From Nonomuraea montanisoli (lineage in GTDB: Bacteria > Actinomycetota > Actinomycetes > Streptosporangiales > Streptosporangiaceae), in contig NZ_JABWGN010000011.1 of NCBI RefSeq assembly GCF_013363975.1, positions 309,588 through 373,587 on the forward strand: a stretch of 64,000 nucleotides of DNA, in the 5' to 3' direction. The notes beneath the pieces were generated by a model that was not told the origin of the DNA, ran no database searches, and was given only the letters and a program-made list of their open reading frames with translations. This document shows, piece by piece, positions 17,174-25,485 of the stretch; position 1 is the stretch's first letter; every line of letters begins with the position of its first letter. The translations under genes and the position numbers were made by a program.

Positions 17174-17389
17174 TCGACCTCTCAGTAGCCCGTAAGCCCA
17201 CGGTCCCCTCCCCGTGGTCCCCCTCCCCCTTCGGGCCGCGGTCCTCGCACCTCTCCCCTGAGGACCGCGGCCCCCTCGGTCGTCCCCCTCCCCGGGGCCG
17301 CGGCGCTCCCGCCTTCCCCTTCGCGCCGCGGCCCCGTCCCCTCCCCCTCCTGTCGCGCGAGGGGATCTCCGTTCCCCGATAATCTGCTC
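17174..17389. other. Pyrimidine-rich intergenic tract with repeated GCCGCGG motifs
   Basis: Gap of about 215 bp before the lyase gene. The plus strand is mostly C with CCCCTCCCC and CCCCCTCCCC runs, broken by GGCCGCGG, ACCGCGG and GCGCCGCGG. No ORF or tRNA is seen. It includes whatever promoter serves the lyase, but no clear -35/-10 pair was found. Confidence 0.6.
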
Positions 17390-19669
17390 GTGCGCGGATA
17401 CACCCGGCGATCTCTCCTGCTGCTGGGCGGAGCGGCGGCGGCCGGAGCGGTGATCCCGGTGGCCGCCACCGGCCTGTGGGGTGACGCGTTCGACCTCCTG
17501 CGCCGCCAGTGGACCGAACTGACCACCGCCCCGGTGTCCCGGGTGGCCGCTCTCCCGCCGTACCGGGAAGGGCTCGCCGAGCTGGGACGCGCGGCGGGCC
17601 GGCACCGCGACACCATGGCCCCGGACCGCGCCTCGCTCTGGCCCGGCCTGCCCTACCCGTCCTTCACCGACACCCCGGAACGGCTGCGCGCGATGGCCCG
17701 CGCGTACGCGCTGCCCGGCACCGGGCTGACCGGCGACCCGGGCCTGGCCACGGCCGTCGCCGCGGGCATCGACCACTACCGTCGCCACGTGTACGCCGCC
17801 GGGGCGCGCCCGGAGGGCAACTGGTGGAACTGGCGGATCGGCGTGCCCAAGGTCCTGCTCGACGCGGCCGTGCTGATCGCCCCGCACCTCACGGCCGAGC
17901 AGGCGGGCGGGCTGCGCGACGCCGTGGACCACTTCGTGCCGCCGAGGCGCCTGCACCACTACGGCGGCCTCAGCACCGGCGCCAACCGGGTGGACCTGTG
18001 CACGGTCATGCTGCTGCGCGCGATCCTCGGGGCCGACCACCTCCGGGCCGAGCTGGCCGCCTCCGCGCTGTCACCCGTCCTGCGGTACGTCGAGGAGGGC
18101 GACGGGTTCTACCGGGACGGCTCCTTCATCCAGCACACGTACGTGCCGTACCAGGGCGGGTACGGCATGGTGGCCCTGGCGGGGCTCGCGGCGCTGTTCA
18201 CGGTCCTGCGCGGCACGCCGTGGGAGATCCCCGAGCAGCAGCGGCGGGTGGTCCACGACAGCGTGGAGCGCTCGTTCGCGCCGGTGATCCACGACGGGTT
18301 CTGCATGGACCTGACCGGCGGGCGCGGGATCGGACGCCGGCCGTTCGGTGACCACCGCAGGGGACGCCTGATCGCAGCGGCGGTCCTGCTGCTCGCCGAG
18401 ACCGCGCCGGAGGCGGACCGGGCGCGCTGGCAGGCGATGGTCAAGGGCTGGGCGGCGCGCGACACGGCGCGGCCGATGCTCGACGCCGCCGAGAGCGAGG
18501 GCGAGTTCGGCTTCCACGCCCGGCTGGCGGCCGTCGCCGCCGACGCGCGGATCCCGGCGGCCCCCGAACCGGCCGGGCACCGGTTGCTGCCGATGAGCGC
18601 CCGCGCCGTTCACCGCGCGCCGGGCTGGTGCGCGGGGCTCAGCATGGCGTCGTACCGGATCGGCCACTACGAGCACGGCAACGGCGAGAACCTGCGCGGG
18701 TGGCACACCGGCTCCGGAATGCTCTACTGGTGGGCCGAGGGGCACGGCGACCACTACTCCGACGGCTTCTGGGCGACCGTGGACCCGTACCGGCTGCCCG
18801 GCACCACCGTCTCCACCAAGCGGCTGCCCGACGGGGCCGGCCCCGGATGGGGCGACACGTGCCCGCCCGGGCGGTGGGTGGGGGGCGCGACCGACGGCGC
18901 GTACGCGACGGTCGGGCAGCACCTCAACGGGCTGGAGAGCACGATGGAGGCGTTCAAGTCGTGGTTCTTCCTGGACGACGCCGTCGTGTGCCTGGGGGCG
19001 GGCATCACCTCCCGCGACGGCGTCCCGGTCGAGACCGTCGTCGACAACCGGCGCACCGGCGCGCCCCTCACGGTCGAGGCGACGTGGGCGCACCTGGAGG
19101 GGCACGGCGGCTACGTCCTGCCCGGCGGCGGCCCGCCCCTGCGCACCGTCCAGGAGCGGCGGACCGGCCCGAACGGCATAGCGCGTGACGCCCTCACGCG
19201 TGACTACACGACGCTCTGGCTGGAGCACGGCACCGACCCGCGCGAGGCCGCCTACGTCTACCTGCTGCTGCCCGGCGCCACCGAGGAGCGCACCCGGGCC
19301 CGCGCCGCCGACCCCGGCTGGGTCGGCGTCCTCGCCAACACCCGCCGCCGGCAGGGCGTCCACGTCCCGTCACTCGGGCTGACCGCCGTCAACTTCTGGA
19401 ACCCCGGCACGGCCGGTCCCCTCACCGCCTCCGCTCCCTGCGCGGTCCTCGTCCGGGAACTGCCGGACGGCACGGCCACGCTCACCGTCGCCGACCCGCG
19501 CCGCGACCTGGACGAGCTGACCGTCACCTGGCGCCGGCCGGTGGCGGCCCTGGCCCACGGCCATCCGCGGCTGTCCGGCGCCACGGCGGGCCCGGCGCTC
19601 ACGGCCCGCTTCGACGGCCTCGCCGACCGGCTCGGCGGCTCCTGCACGATCACGCTGCGCCTGGCCTGA
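17390..19669 (+). CDS. Secreted polysaccharide lyase family 8 (hyaluronate/chondroitin/xanthan lyase-like)
   Basis: 759 residues with a twin-arginine signal (YTRRSLLLLGGAAAAGA), so export by Tat is likely. Then an alpha/alpha toroid (about 40-380) with family 8 active-site segments: GNWWNWRIGVP (Asn and aromatic patch), GGLSTGANRVD and FIQHTYVPYQGGYG (catalytic His/Tyr), followed by the central beta domain with GHYEHGNGENLRGWHTGSGMLYWW and a small C-terminal beta domain. It should cleave uronic-acid polysaccharides by beta-elimination; the exact polymer is unknown. GTG 17390 gives an N-terminus starting at the signal peptide. Its last 300 bp are overlapped antisense by the GlxA-type gene. Confidence 0.9.
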   Translation: MRGYTRRSLLLLGGAAAAGAVIPVAATGLWGDAFDLLRRQWTELTTAPVSRVAALPPYREGLAELGRAAGRHRDTMAPDRASLWPGLPYPSFTDTPERLRAMARAYALPGTGLTGDPGLATAVAAGIDHYRRHVYAAGARPEGNWWNWRIGVPKVLLDAAVLIAPHLTAEQAGGLRDAVDHFVPPRRLHHYGGLSTGANRVDLCTVMLLRAILGADHLRAELAASALSPVLRYVEEGDGFYRDGSFIQHTYVPYQGGYGMVALAGLAALFTVLRGTPWEIPEQQRRVVHDSVERSFAPVIHDGFCMDLTGGRGIGRRPFGDHRRGRLIAAAVLLLAETAPEADRARWQAMVKGWAARDTARPMLDAAESEGEFGFHARLAAVAADARIPAAPEPAGHRLLPMSARAVHRAPGWCAGLSMASYRIGHYEHGNGENLRGWHTGSGMLYWWAEGHGDHYSDGFWATVDPYRLPGTTVSTKRLPDGAGPGWGDTCPPGRWVGGATDGAYATVGQHLNGLESTMEAFKSWFFLDDAVVCLGAGITSRDGVPVETVVDNRRTGAPLTVEATWAHLEGHGGYVLPGGGPPLRTVQERRTGPNGIARDALTRDYTTLWLEHGTDPREAAYVYLLLPGATEERTRARAADPGWVGVLANTRRRQGVHVPSLGLTAVNFWNPGTAGPLTASAPCAVLVRELPDGTATLTVADPRRDLDELTVTWRRPVAALAHGHPRLSGATAGPALTARFDGLADRLGGSCTITLRLA

Positions 19670-20656
19670 GAAGCGAGGGTCGCGAGGGAACGCGCGGCGG
19701 TAGTCGCCCGGGGAGACGCCGACCTGCTTGAGGAAGTGGTGGCGCAGGTTGTTGGCGGTGCCGAGGCCGCTCAGCTCGCCCACCTTCTCGATCGGCAGGT
19801 CGGTCGACTCCAGGAGGCTCTGCGCCAGGCCGAGCCGCTGGTCGAGCAGCCACCGCAGCGGCGTGGTGCCCGTCGCGGCCTTGAGGCGCCGGTAGAAGGT
19901 GCGCGGGCTCATCGCCGCCCGCCGGGCCAGGTCCTCGATCGTGATCGGCTGGTCCAGGCGGCCGCGCGCCCACTCCAGCACCGGCCCGAGCCCCGCGTCG
20001 TCGGTGACCGGCACGGACAGGTCCACGAACTGCGCCTGCCCGCCCGGCCGGTGCGCGGGCACGACCATGCGCCTGGCGAGCTGGTTGGCGACGTGCGCGC
20101 CGAGGTCGCGGCGCACCAGGTGCAGGCACAGGTCGAGACCCGCGGTCACGCCGGCGCTGGTGAGCACGTCGCCGTCGTCCACGTACAGCACCGAGTCGTC
20201 CACCTCGACCTTCGGGTAGCGCGCGGCGAGCTGCGCCGTGTGCATCCAGTGGGCGGTGGCGCGCCGCCCGTCGAGCAGGCCCGCCTCGGCGAGCGCGAAG
20301 GCGCCGGTGCACAGCGAGACCATGCGGGCGCCCCCGTCGTGGGCGCGGCGCAGCGCGGCGACGAGGCCGGACGGCAGCGGCGCGCCGTCCTCGACGCAGG
20401 CGTCGGGCACGGAGGTCACGATGACGGTGTCCGCGCCGGCCAGGTCGTCCAGGCCGTAGCGGGTCCGCACGGTCAGCTCGTACGGTGAACCGGCGCCGCC
20501 CGCGTCCATGGCGCACAGCCGCAGGTCGTACCAGGGGTCGGCGAGGTCGGGCTGCGGCTTGCCGAACACCGTGCACGGGATGCTCAGCTCGTACAGGTCC
20601 CAGGAGGGGATCCCGATGCCCTCGGGCACGACCAGGGCCACGGTACCGGCGCTCAT
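19370..20656 (-). CDS. GlxA-family transcriptional regulator (DJ-1/PfpI plus AraC domains), with an antisense C-terminal extension
   Basis: The N-terminal DJ-1/PfpI-like domain (1-190) contains SLCTGAFALAEAGLLDGRRATAHW. The C-terminal AraC domain (about 220-320) contains DLARRAAMSPRTFYRRLKAATG and VGELSGLGTANNLRHHF. ATG 20656 starts at VALVVPEG. Family members normally stop soon after YRRAF, here near residue 322. This frame has no stop until 19370, so residues 330-428 are read from the antisense of the lyase gene and are Arg/Gly-rich without structure. Either the natural stop was lost or a sequence error hides it. Confidence 0.85.
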   Translation of the reverse strand: MSAGTVALVVPEGIGIPSWDLYELSIPCTVFGKPQPDLADPWYDLRLCAMDAGGAGSPYELTVRTRYGLDDLAGADTVIVTSVPDACVEDGAPLPSGLVAALRRAHDGGARMVSLCTGAFALAEAGLLDGRRATAHWMHTAQLAARYPKVEVDDSVLYVDDGDVLTSAGVTAGLDLCLHLVRRDLGAHVANQLARRMVVPAHRPGGQAQFVDLSVPVTDDAGLGPVLEWARGRLDQPITIEDLARRAAMSPRTFYRRLKAATGTTPLRWLLDQRLGLAQSLLESTDLPIEKVGELSGLGTANNLRHHFLKQVGVSPGDYRRAFPRDPRFSGQAQRDRAGAAEPVGEAVEAGRERRARRGAGQPRMAVGQGRHRPAPGDGQLVQVAARVGDGERGRAVRQFPDEDRAGSGGGEGTGRAGVPEVDGGQPE

Positions 20657-20771
20657 CCGGTCGAGGATATGGCAGGTATTTGTGGCAAGGCGTCACCGCT
20701 GTCACTGTCCGGGCGCTGCTCCTCCTGCCAGCGTGGTTCCGCCCACCGGCACCCGTACGAGGAGAACAGGC

Positions 20772-21419
20772 ATGAACCCCGCACCGACCACCCCCGACGA
20801 GCTCCTGACCGCCACCGCGCGGGAGTGCCTGGCGGTCCTCGGCAAGGGCGCGGGCCAGGACTGGTCGCGGCCCGCCGGCGACCTCGACTGGTCCTGCCGG
20901 ACGACGCTGGACCACCTCGCCCTCGGCCTGGTGGGGTACGCAGGGCTGCTCGTGGCCCGGCCCGCCGACCGCTACGTCACGCTGTTCGCCTCGCTCGACC
21001 CGCAGGCGCCCGTCGCGGCCTGCCTGGAGGGGGTGGGCATCGCCGCCACCCTGCTCGCCACCACCGTCCGGTCCACGCCCGCCGACGCGCGGGCCTGGCA
21101 CCCGTGGGGGCACTCCGACATCACCGGGTTCGCCGCCATGGGCGTGGTCGAGCTGGCCGTCCACACCTACGACATCACCCGCACGCTGGGCCTGAACTGG
21201 ACGCCGCCGGACGCCCCGAGCGCGGCGGCCGTCGCCCGGCTCTTCCCGGAGGCGCCGTCAGGGCACGGGCCGGCCGAGACGCTGCTGTGGTGCGTGGGCC
21301 GCGTCGCCCTCCCGGGCCTGCCCCGCCGTACCGGCTGGCAGTGGGACGGCACGCTCCGCGGCGCTCAGGAGGAGGGGACCGGGGCCCAGAGGCCGGCGGC
21401 GGTGCCGTCCTCGACGTGA
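20772..21419 (+). CDS. Maleylpyruvate isomerase N-terminal (DinB-like, mycothiol-dependent) family protein
   Basis: 215 residues. Four-helix DinB/MDMPI fold: DLDWSCRTTLDHLALGLVGYAG with the first His, a middle region with WHPWGHSDITGFAAMGVVELAVHTYDI supplying the others. Such proteins use mycothiol and usually detoxify or isomerise small molecules; the substrate is unknown. ATG 20772 has GAGGAGAACAGG upstream; the frame is open further but uninformative. The 3' end overlaps the convergent MerR gene by 55 bp. It is divergent from the GlxA-type regulator, which may control it. Confidence 0.8.
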   Translation: MNPAPTTPDELLTATARECLAVLGKGAGQDWSRPAGDLDWSCRTTLDHLALGLVGYAGLLVARPADRYVTLFASLDPQAPVAACLEGVGIAATLLATTVRSTPADARAWHPWGHSDITGFAAMGVVELAVHTYDITRTLGLNWTPPDAPSAAAVARLFPEAPSGHGPAETLLWCVGRVALPGLPRRTGWQWDGTLRGAQEEGTGAQRPAAVPSST

Positions 21420-21775
21420 CGCTCGTAGACGGTCACCTTGCCGTGGATGACCTCCAGGCAGGCGGTCAGCTCGGCGATCCGGGCGCGGACGCCGCGCTCG
21501 TGCTCGCGCAGCAGTTCCAGGCGGTCGGGCTCGTTGCCCGGGCCGGAGCGCACCAGGGCGGCGAACCTCTTCAGCGTCGCGATCGGCATGCCGGACTCGC
21601 GCAGCCGGTTGCAGAGCAGCAACCACTCCACGTCCGCCGCGTCGTAGACCCGGTGCCCGCCGGCCGAGCGCGGGATGCCGCGCAGGAACAGGCGCTCCCG
21701 CTCGAAGAAGCGCAGCGCGTGCACGCTCAGGCCGGTGGCCGCCGCCACGTCGCCGATGGACAGGCTCTCCGCCAC
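21365..21775 (-). CDS. MerR-family transcriptional regulator
   Basis: 136 residues: SIGDVAAATGLSVHALRFFERE (helix-turn-helix), wing RSAGGHRVYDAADVEWL, then a coiled coil and a short tail without Cys pairs. The GTG at 21775 is chosen because GGGGAGG lies eight bases upstream; GTG 21784 would overlap that site. It is divergent from a short-chain dehydrogenase with a MerR-type 19-bp-spacer promoter between them, the same plan as the pair at 8.3 kb. The effector is unknown. Confidence 0.88.
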   Translation of the reverse strand: MAESLSIGDVAAATGLSVHALRFFERERLFLRGIPRSAGGHRVYDAADVEWLLLCNRLRESGMPIATLKRFAALVRSGPGNEPDRLELLREHERGVRARIAELTACLEVIHGKVTVYERHVEDGTAAGLWAPVPSS

Positions 21776-21804
21776 CGCCCGCACCTCCCCCTACGACCCG
21801 CCGT

Positions 21805-21835
21805 TTGACCTAGAGCGAAGTCTAGATTCTACGGT
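21805..21835 (+). promoter_or_regulatory. MerR-type promoter with 19-bp spacer
   Basis: TTGACC (21805-21810), 19 bases, TACGGT (21830-21835). Dyad CTAGA-6-TCTAG at 21810-21825 lies in the spacer. The dehydrogenase ATG is seven bases after the -10, again implying a leaderless mRNA. Confidence 0.75.
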
Positions 21836-21842
21836 CGGACCC

Positions 21843-22796
21843 ATGACGAACAGGCAACACAAGATCGGCAGCGGGTTCGGGGCGTGGAGCACGGCGGAGG
21901 AGGTGCTGGCCGGCATCGACCTCACGGGGCGGACCGCCGTGGTGACCGGCGGCTACTCGGGGCTCGGCCTGGAGGTCGTCCGGGCGTTCGCCGGGGCCGG
22001 GGCGCGGGTGCTCGTGCCCGCCCGCCGCCCGGACGCGGCCCGCCCGGCCCTGCGCGAGGTTCCCCGGGCGGAGGTGCGTCCGCTCGATCTGACGGACCAG
22101 GCGGACGTGCGCCGCTTCGCCGAGCGGGTCGTGGCGGACGGCGCGGCGATCGACGTGGTCGTCGCCAACGCGGGAGTCATGGCCTGCCCGGAGACCCGCG
22201 TCGGGCCCGGATGGGAGGCGCACTTCGCGCTCCACCTCGGTCATCACGCGCTGGTCAATCACCTGCGGCCCGCGTTCGCCCCCGGCGGGGCCCGGGTGGT
22301 GGCGCTCTCCTCCTCCGGGCACTTCCTGTCCGGCATGCGGTGGGACGACGTCCACTTCCGCGACGGCTACGACGGCTGGCTCGCCTACGCGCAGGCCAAG
22401 ACCGCGGCCGCCCTGTTCGCGGTCCACCTCGACCGGCTGGGCGGCCCGGCCGGGGTGCGCGCGTACGCCGTGCACCCCGGCAGCATCCTGACGCCGCTGC
22501 AGCGGCACGTCCCCGTGGCGCAGCAGTCCGCGCTGGGCTGGATCACGGAGGACGGCACGCCGCCCGCCGGCTTCAAGACCCCGGCGCAGGGCGCGGCCAC
22601 CGCCGCGTGGGCGGCGACCTCGCCCCTGCTCGACGACCTCGGCGGCGTCTACTGCCAGGACTGCGACGTCGCCGAGCCGGCCACGACCGACGACATGCTC
22701 GTCGGCGGGGTCAAGCCGTGGGCGGTCGACCCGGCCGAGGCGGCCCGGCTCTGGGCCCTGTCCGCCGAGCTCACCGGGGTGGACGCGTTCTCCTGA
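21843..22796 (+). CDS. Short-chain dehydrogenase/reductase
   Basis: 317 residues, classical/extended SDR of the retinol-dehydrogenase/WWOX-like group. TGGYSGLGLEVV (nucleotide-binding TGxxxGxG, about 38-49), VVANAGVM (NAG), SSSGH (catalytic Ser region) and YAQAKTAA (YxxxK). The cofactor-binding RRPDAARPAL suggests NADP(H). ATG 21843, probably leaderless. Under control of the divergent MerR protein. The stop abuts the convergent leuA stop with no gap. Confidence 0.9.
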   Translation: MTNRQHKIGSGFGAWSTAEEVLAGIDLTGRTAVVTGGYSGLGLEVVRAFAGAGARVLVPARRPDAARPALREVPRAEVRPLDLTDQADVRRFAERVVADGAAIDVVVANAGVMACPETRVGPGWEAHFALHLGHHALVNHLRPAFAPGGARVVALSSSGHFLSGMRWDDVHFRDGYDGWLAYAQAKTAAALFAVHLDRLGGPAGVRAYAVHPGSILTPLQRHVPVAQQSALGWITEDGTPPAGFKTPAQGAATAAWAATSPLLDDLGGVYCQDCDVAEPATTDDMLVGGVKPWAVDPAEAARLWALSAELTGVDAFS

Positions 22797-24584
22797 TCAG
22801 TCGAGGGCCGCGGCGTGGTTGACGGCCGAGACGACGGCGTCCACGGCGGCGGTCAGGACCGAGGCGGCCAGGCCCACCCCCCACGCGGTCGCTCCCGCCA
22901 CCCGGCACTCCACGTACGCCGCCGCCAGGCTCTCCTCGCCGGCCGCCGCGCGGCCGGCGGCCGGGACGGCGTGCTCCGTGTAGCCGACGATCTCCACGTC
23001 GTGGCCCAGCCCGCGCAGCGCCGCGGTGAGCGCGGCCAGCGGCCCCACGCCCGTCCCCTCGCCGCGCGTCCCGCCCGCGCCGTGGACCGCGAAGTCGCCC
23101 GTGAACACGTGCTCGCCGCCCGCGTCGTCCACCTTCCAGCGCAGCAGCTCCACCGGGCCGGTCCGGCCGACGTACGCGGCCCGGAACAGCTCCCACAGCC
23201 GCTCACCCGTCACCTCGCCGCCGCTCAGCTCGGCCTCGGCCTGCACCGCGCGGGAGAAGTCGATCTGCAGGCCGCGCGGCAGGTCCAGCCCGTGCTCGGC
23301 GCCCAGCACGTACGCCACGCCGCCCTTGCCCGACTGGCTGTTGACCCGGATGACGGCCTCGTAGTCGCGCCCCACGTCGCGGGGGTCGATCGGCAGGTAC
23401 GGCACCGCCCACGGCGCCCGGTCCGGCGTCACGCCCAGCTCGGCGGCCCGCCGCTCGTGGTGGGCGAAGCCCTTCTTGATGGCGTCCTGGTGGGTGCCGG
23501 AGAAGGCCGTGTAGACCAGGTCGCCCCCGTACGGGTGCCGGGGGTGGACCGGGATCCGGTTGCAGTGCTCGACCGTCGCGCGGACGACGTCGATGTCCGA
23601 GAAGTCGATCATCGGGTCGACGCCCTGGGCGTGCAGGTTGAGGGCCAGCGTGACCAGGTCCACGTTGCCGGTGCGCTCGCCGTTGCCGAACAGGCAGCCC
23701 TCCACCCGCTGCGCCCCGGCCAGTACGGCCAGCTCGGCGCAGGCCACGCCGGTGCCGCGGTCGTTGTGCGGGTGGACCGACAGGATGACGCCGTCGCGCC
23801 GGTCGAGGTGGCGGTGCATGTACTCGATCTGGTCGGCGTACACGTTGGGCGTGGCGACCTCGACCGTCGCCGGCAGGTTGTGGATCACCGGCCGGTCGGG
23901 GCTCGCGTCCCACAGCGCCGACAGCCCGTTGCAGATCTCCAGGACGTAGTCGGGCTCGGTGAGGTTGAACACCTCCGGCGAGAACTCGAACCGCACCCCG
24001 GGCCGGCCCTCGCCCAGCCGGGCCACGTGCCCGGCGGCCCGCGTGATGAACGCGCGCAGGTCGTCGCGGTCCTGCCCGAGGACGACGTCCCGCCAGGTGG
24101 GGGCGGTCGAGGTGTACATGTGGACGACGGCGCGCGGCAGCCCCTCGATCGAGGCGTACGTCCGCTCGATCAGGTCGCGCCGCGCGGCCGTGAAGACGAC
24201 GGGGGTGACGTCGTCCGGCACCAGGTCGCGCTCGGCCAGCAGCCGGACGAAGTCGAAGTCGGTCCGGCTGGCCGACGGGTAGCCGACCTCGATCTCCTTG
24301 AACCCCATGGCGACGAACAGCTCGAACATGCGGCGCTTGCGGTCGGGGTCCATGGGGTCGGCCAGGGCCTGGTTGCCGTCACGCAGGTCGACCGGCACCC
24401 ACAGCGGCGCGGCCGTGACGGTGCGGGAGGGCCAGCGGCGGTGGTGCGCCGGGACCTCGACCCGCTCGTGGACGGGCCGGTAGCGGTGGGAGGGCATCGA
24501 GCCGGGCCGCTGGGGGTTCCAGTGCGGCTGTCCGGCGGGGATCGGCCCGGAGGGCGTGCGCAGGGTGGGGAACGGAGTGGACAC
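22797..24584 (-). CDS. leuA: 2-isopropylmalate synthase
   Basis: Condenses 2-ketoisovalerate with acetyl-CoA in leucine synthesis. 595 residues, the long actinobacterial form: [15 protein letters not shown] (HMGL signature, 64-78), a TIM barrel with [11 protein letters not shown] and [10 protein letters not shown] metal sites, the HQDAIKKG loop, then the C-terminal LeuA regulatory domain for leucine feedback inhibition (from about 460). GTG 24584 with GGGACC just upstream. Upstream lies a Leu-codon-rich leader ORF and two competing hairpins, one of which hides this ribosome site, so leucine-dependent attenuation is likely. Confidence 0.96.
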   Translation of the reverse strand: MSTPFPTLRTPSGPIPAGQPHWNPQRPGSMPSHRYRPVHERVEVPAHHRRWPSRTVTAAPLWVPVDLRDGNQALADPMDPDRKRRMFELFVAMGFKEIEVGYPSASRTDFDFVRLLAERDLVPDDVTPVVFTAARRDLIERTYASIEGLPRAVVHMYTSTAPTWRDVVLGQDRDDLRAFITRAAGHVARLGEGRPGVRFEFSPEVFNLTEPDYVLEICNGLSALWDASPDRPVIHNLPATVEVATPNVYADQIEYMHRHLDRRDGVILSVHPHNDRGTGVACAELAVLAGAQRVEGCLFGNGERTGNVDLVTLALNLHAQGVDPMIDFSDIDVVRATVEHCNRIPVHPRHPYGGDLVYTAFSGTHQDAIKKGFAHHERRAAELGVTPDRAPWAVPYLPIDPRDVGRDYEAVIRVNSQSGKGGVAYVLGAEHGLDLPRGLQIDFSRAVQAEAELSGGEVTGERLWELFRAAYVGRTGPVELLRWKVDDAGGEHVFTGDFAVHGAGGTRGEGTGVGPLAALTAALRGLGHDVEIVGYTEHAVPAAGRAAAGEESLAAAYVECRVAGATAWGVGLAASVLTAAVDAVVSAVNHAAALD

Positions 24585-24684
24585 GCGGGGTCCCTCTTCT
24601 CTGACGTGCTGGTCTGGGCTGGGCGGGCGACCGGCGGCACGGGACCCCGCGGCGGGGTGCCGATCGCGTCAGGCCCCGCCGCGG
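24585..24684 (-). promoter_or_regulatory. leuA attenuator: two mutually exclusive hairpins
   Basis: On the mRNA, stem A pairs 24674-24684 with 24647-24657 (11 perfect bp, CCGCGGCGGGG). Stem B pairs 24641-24650 (GCGGGGTCCC) with 24585-24594 (GGGACCCCGC), which is the leuA ribosome site. The stems share 24647-24650 and cannot coexist. Stalling at the Leu run would favour A and free leuA; reaching the leader stop would block A and favour B, hiding it. Confidence 0.75.
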
Positions 24685-24713
24685 CGGCCGAGAAGCAGAC
24701 CGGGCAGCGTCAT
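24669..24713 (-). CDS. leuA leader peptide, 14 residues with four Leu
   Basis: MTLPGLLLGRRGGA, codons CTG, then CTG-CTT-CTC in a row. ATG 24713 lies seven bases after a TAGTCT -10 (with TTGTCT 18 bases upstream), so it is probably translated leaderless. The TGA is inside the loop of a hairpin. The Leu run ends six bases before the hairpin's first arm, the layout of a ribosome-stalling sensor. Confidence 0.8.
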   Translation of the reverse strand: MTLPGLLLGRRGGA

Positions 24714-24741
24714 GGGCGGTAGACTAACCACACCTCAGCTC

Positions 24742-24756
24742 CTCAGACAACCTGAG
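24742..24756. promoter_or_regulatory. Possible GntR/FadR operator
   Basis: Inverted repeat CTCAG-5-CTGAG between the leuA leader promoter and the divergent FadR-type gene, overlapping the latter's 5' end. Candidate autoregulatory site; it could also touch leuA transcription. Confidence 0.4.
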
Positions 24757-24764
24757 AGGTATGG

Positions 24765-25466
24765 ATGACATCGCTCGGCCCCCTGAGCCGCAGCCCCCTC
24801 GTGGACCAGGCCACCCAGCGGCTGCGCGAGCAGATCACCGGCGGGCACTGGCCGGTCGGCACGCGACTCCCCGGCGAGACGACCCTGGCCAAGGAGCTGG
24901 GCGTGGGCCGCTCCACGGTCCGCGAGGCGATCCGCGCGCTGAGCGGAGCGGGGCTGCTCGCCGCCCGCCAGGGCTCGGGCGTGTACGTGGTCGCCACCGA
25001 GCCGGTGGAGGACTGGCCCGCGCGGCTGCGCCGCGCCGCCGTGGTCGACCTGTACGAGGTGCGGACCATGGTGGAGGTGCGGGCGGCGCGGATCGCCGCG
25101 GCCCGCCGTACCGACGACGACCTGGAGGCGATGGACCTGGCGCTGGCGCGGCGGCGCCGGGCGGCGGAGGAGGCGGGCGACGCGGAGTTCGTGGACGCCG
25201 ACATCGCGCTGCACACGGCGGTGGTGGCGGCGGGGCGCAATCCGCTGCTCACGGGCCTGTTCGCGGACTTCGCCCCGGTGCTGCGGCGGGGCCTGATCGA
25301 CCTGATGGCCCTGGTGGACCTGCGGGCCCACGATCCGGCGCTCGGCGACGACTCCCATGCCGCGCTGGTGGAGGCCGTCCGCGTGGGCGATCCCGACCGG
25401 GCGGGCCAGATCATCGAACGCGAGCTGGAGGGCACCCTGCGCCTCCTCCGGCGGGAGACCTCCTGA
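24765..25466 (+). CDS. FadR-family GntR transcriptional regulator
   Basis: 233 residues. Winged helix (RLREQITGGHWPVGTRLPGETTLAKELGVGRSTVREAIRAL, in two parts at about 18-60), wing QGSGVYV, then an FCD ligand domain with the metal-binding Asp/His pattern (DADIALHTAV, DDSHAALVEAV). The ligand is unknown; FCD relatives respond to organic acids or amino acid derivatives. ATG 24765 (ATG 24761 is in another frame) with GAGAGG upstream. Divergent from leuA, so a role in branched-chain amino acid control is possible but unproven. Confidence 0.9.
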   Translation: MTSLGPLSRSPLVDQATQRLREQITGGHWPVGTRLPGETTLAKELGVGRSTVREAIRALSGAGLLAARQGSGVYVVATEPVEDWPARLRRAAVVDLYEVRTMVEVRAARIAAARRTDDDLEAMDLALARRRRAAEEAGDAEFVDADIALHTAVVAAGRNPLLTGLFADFAPVLRRGLIDLMALVDLRAHDPALGDDSHAALVEAVRVGDPDRAGQIIERELEGTLRLLRRETS

Positions 25467-25485
25467 GCGCGCGGCCCGGCCCGGC

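Noticed and set aside
22797-24584. leuA as the missing phosphinomethylmalate synthase of the phosphinate pathway
   Set aside because: That enzyme belongs to the same broad superfamily, but this protein has the full 595-residue LeuA architecture with the leucine regulatory domain and a Leu-codon attenuator, and lies 18 kb away on the other strand.
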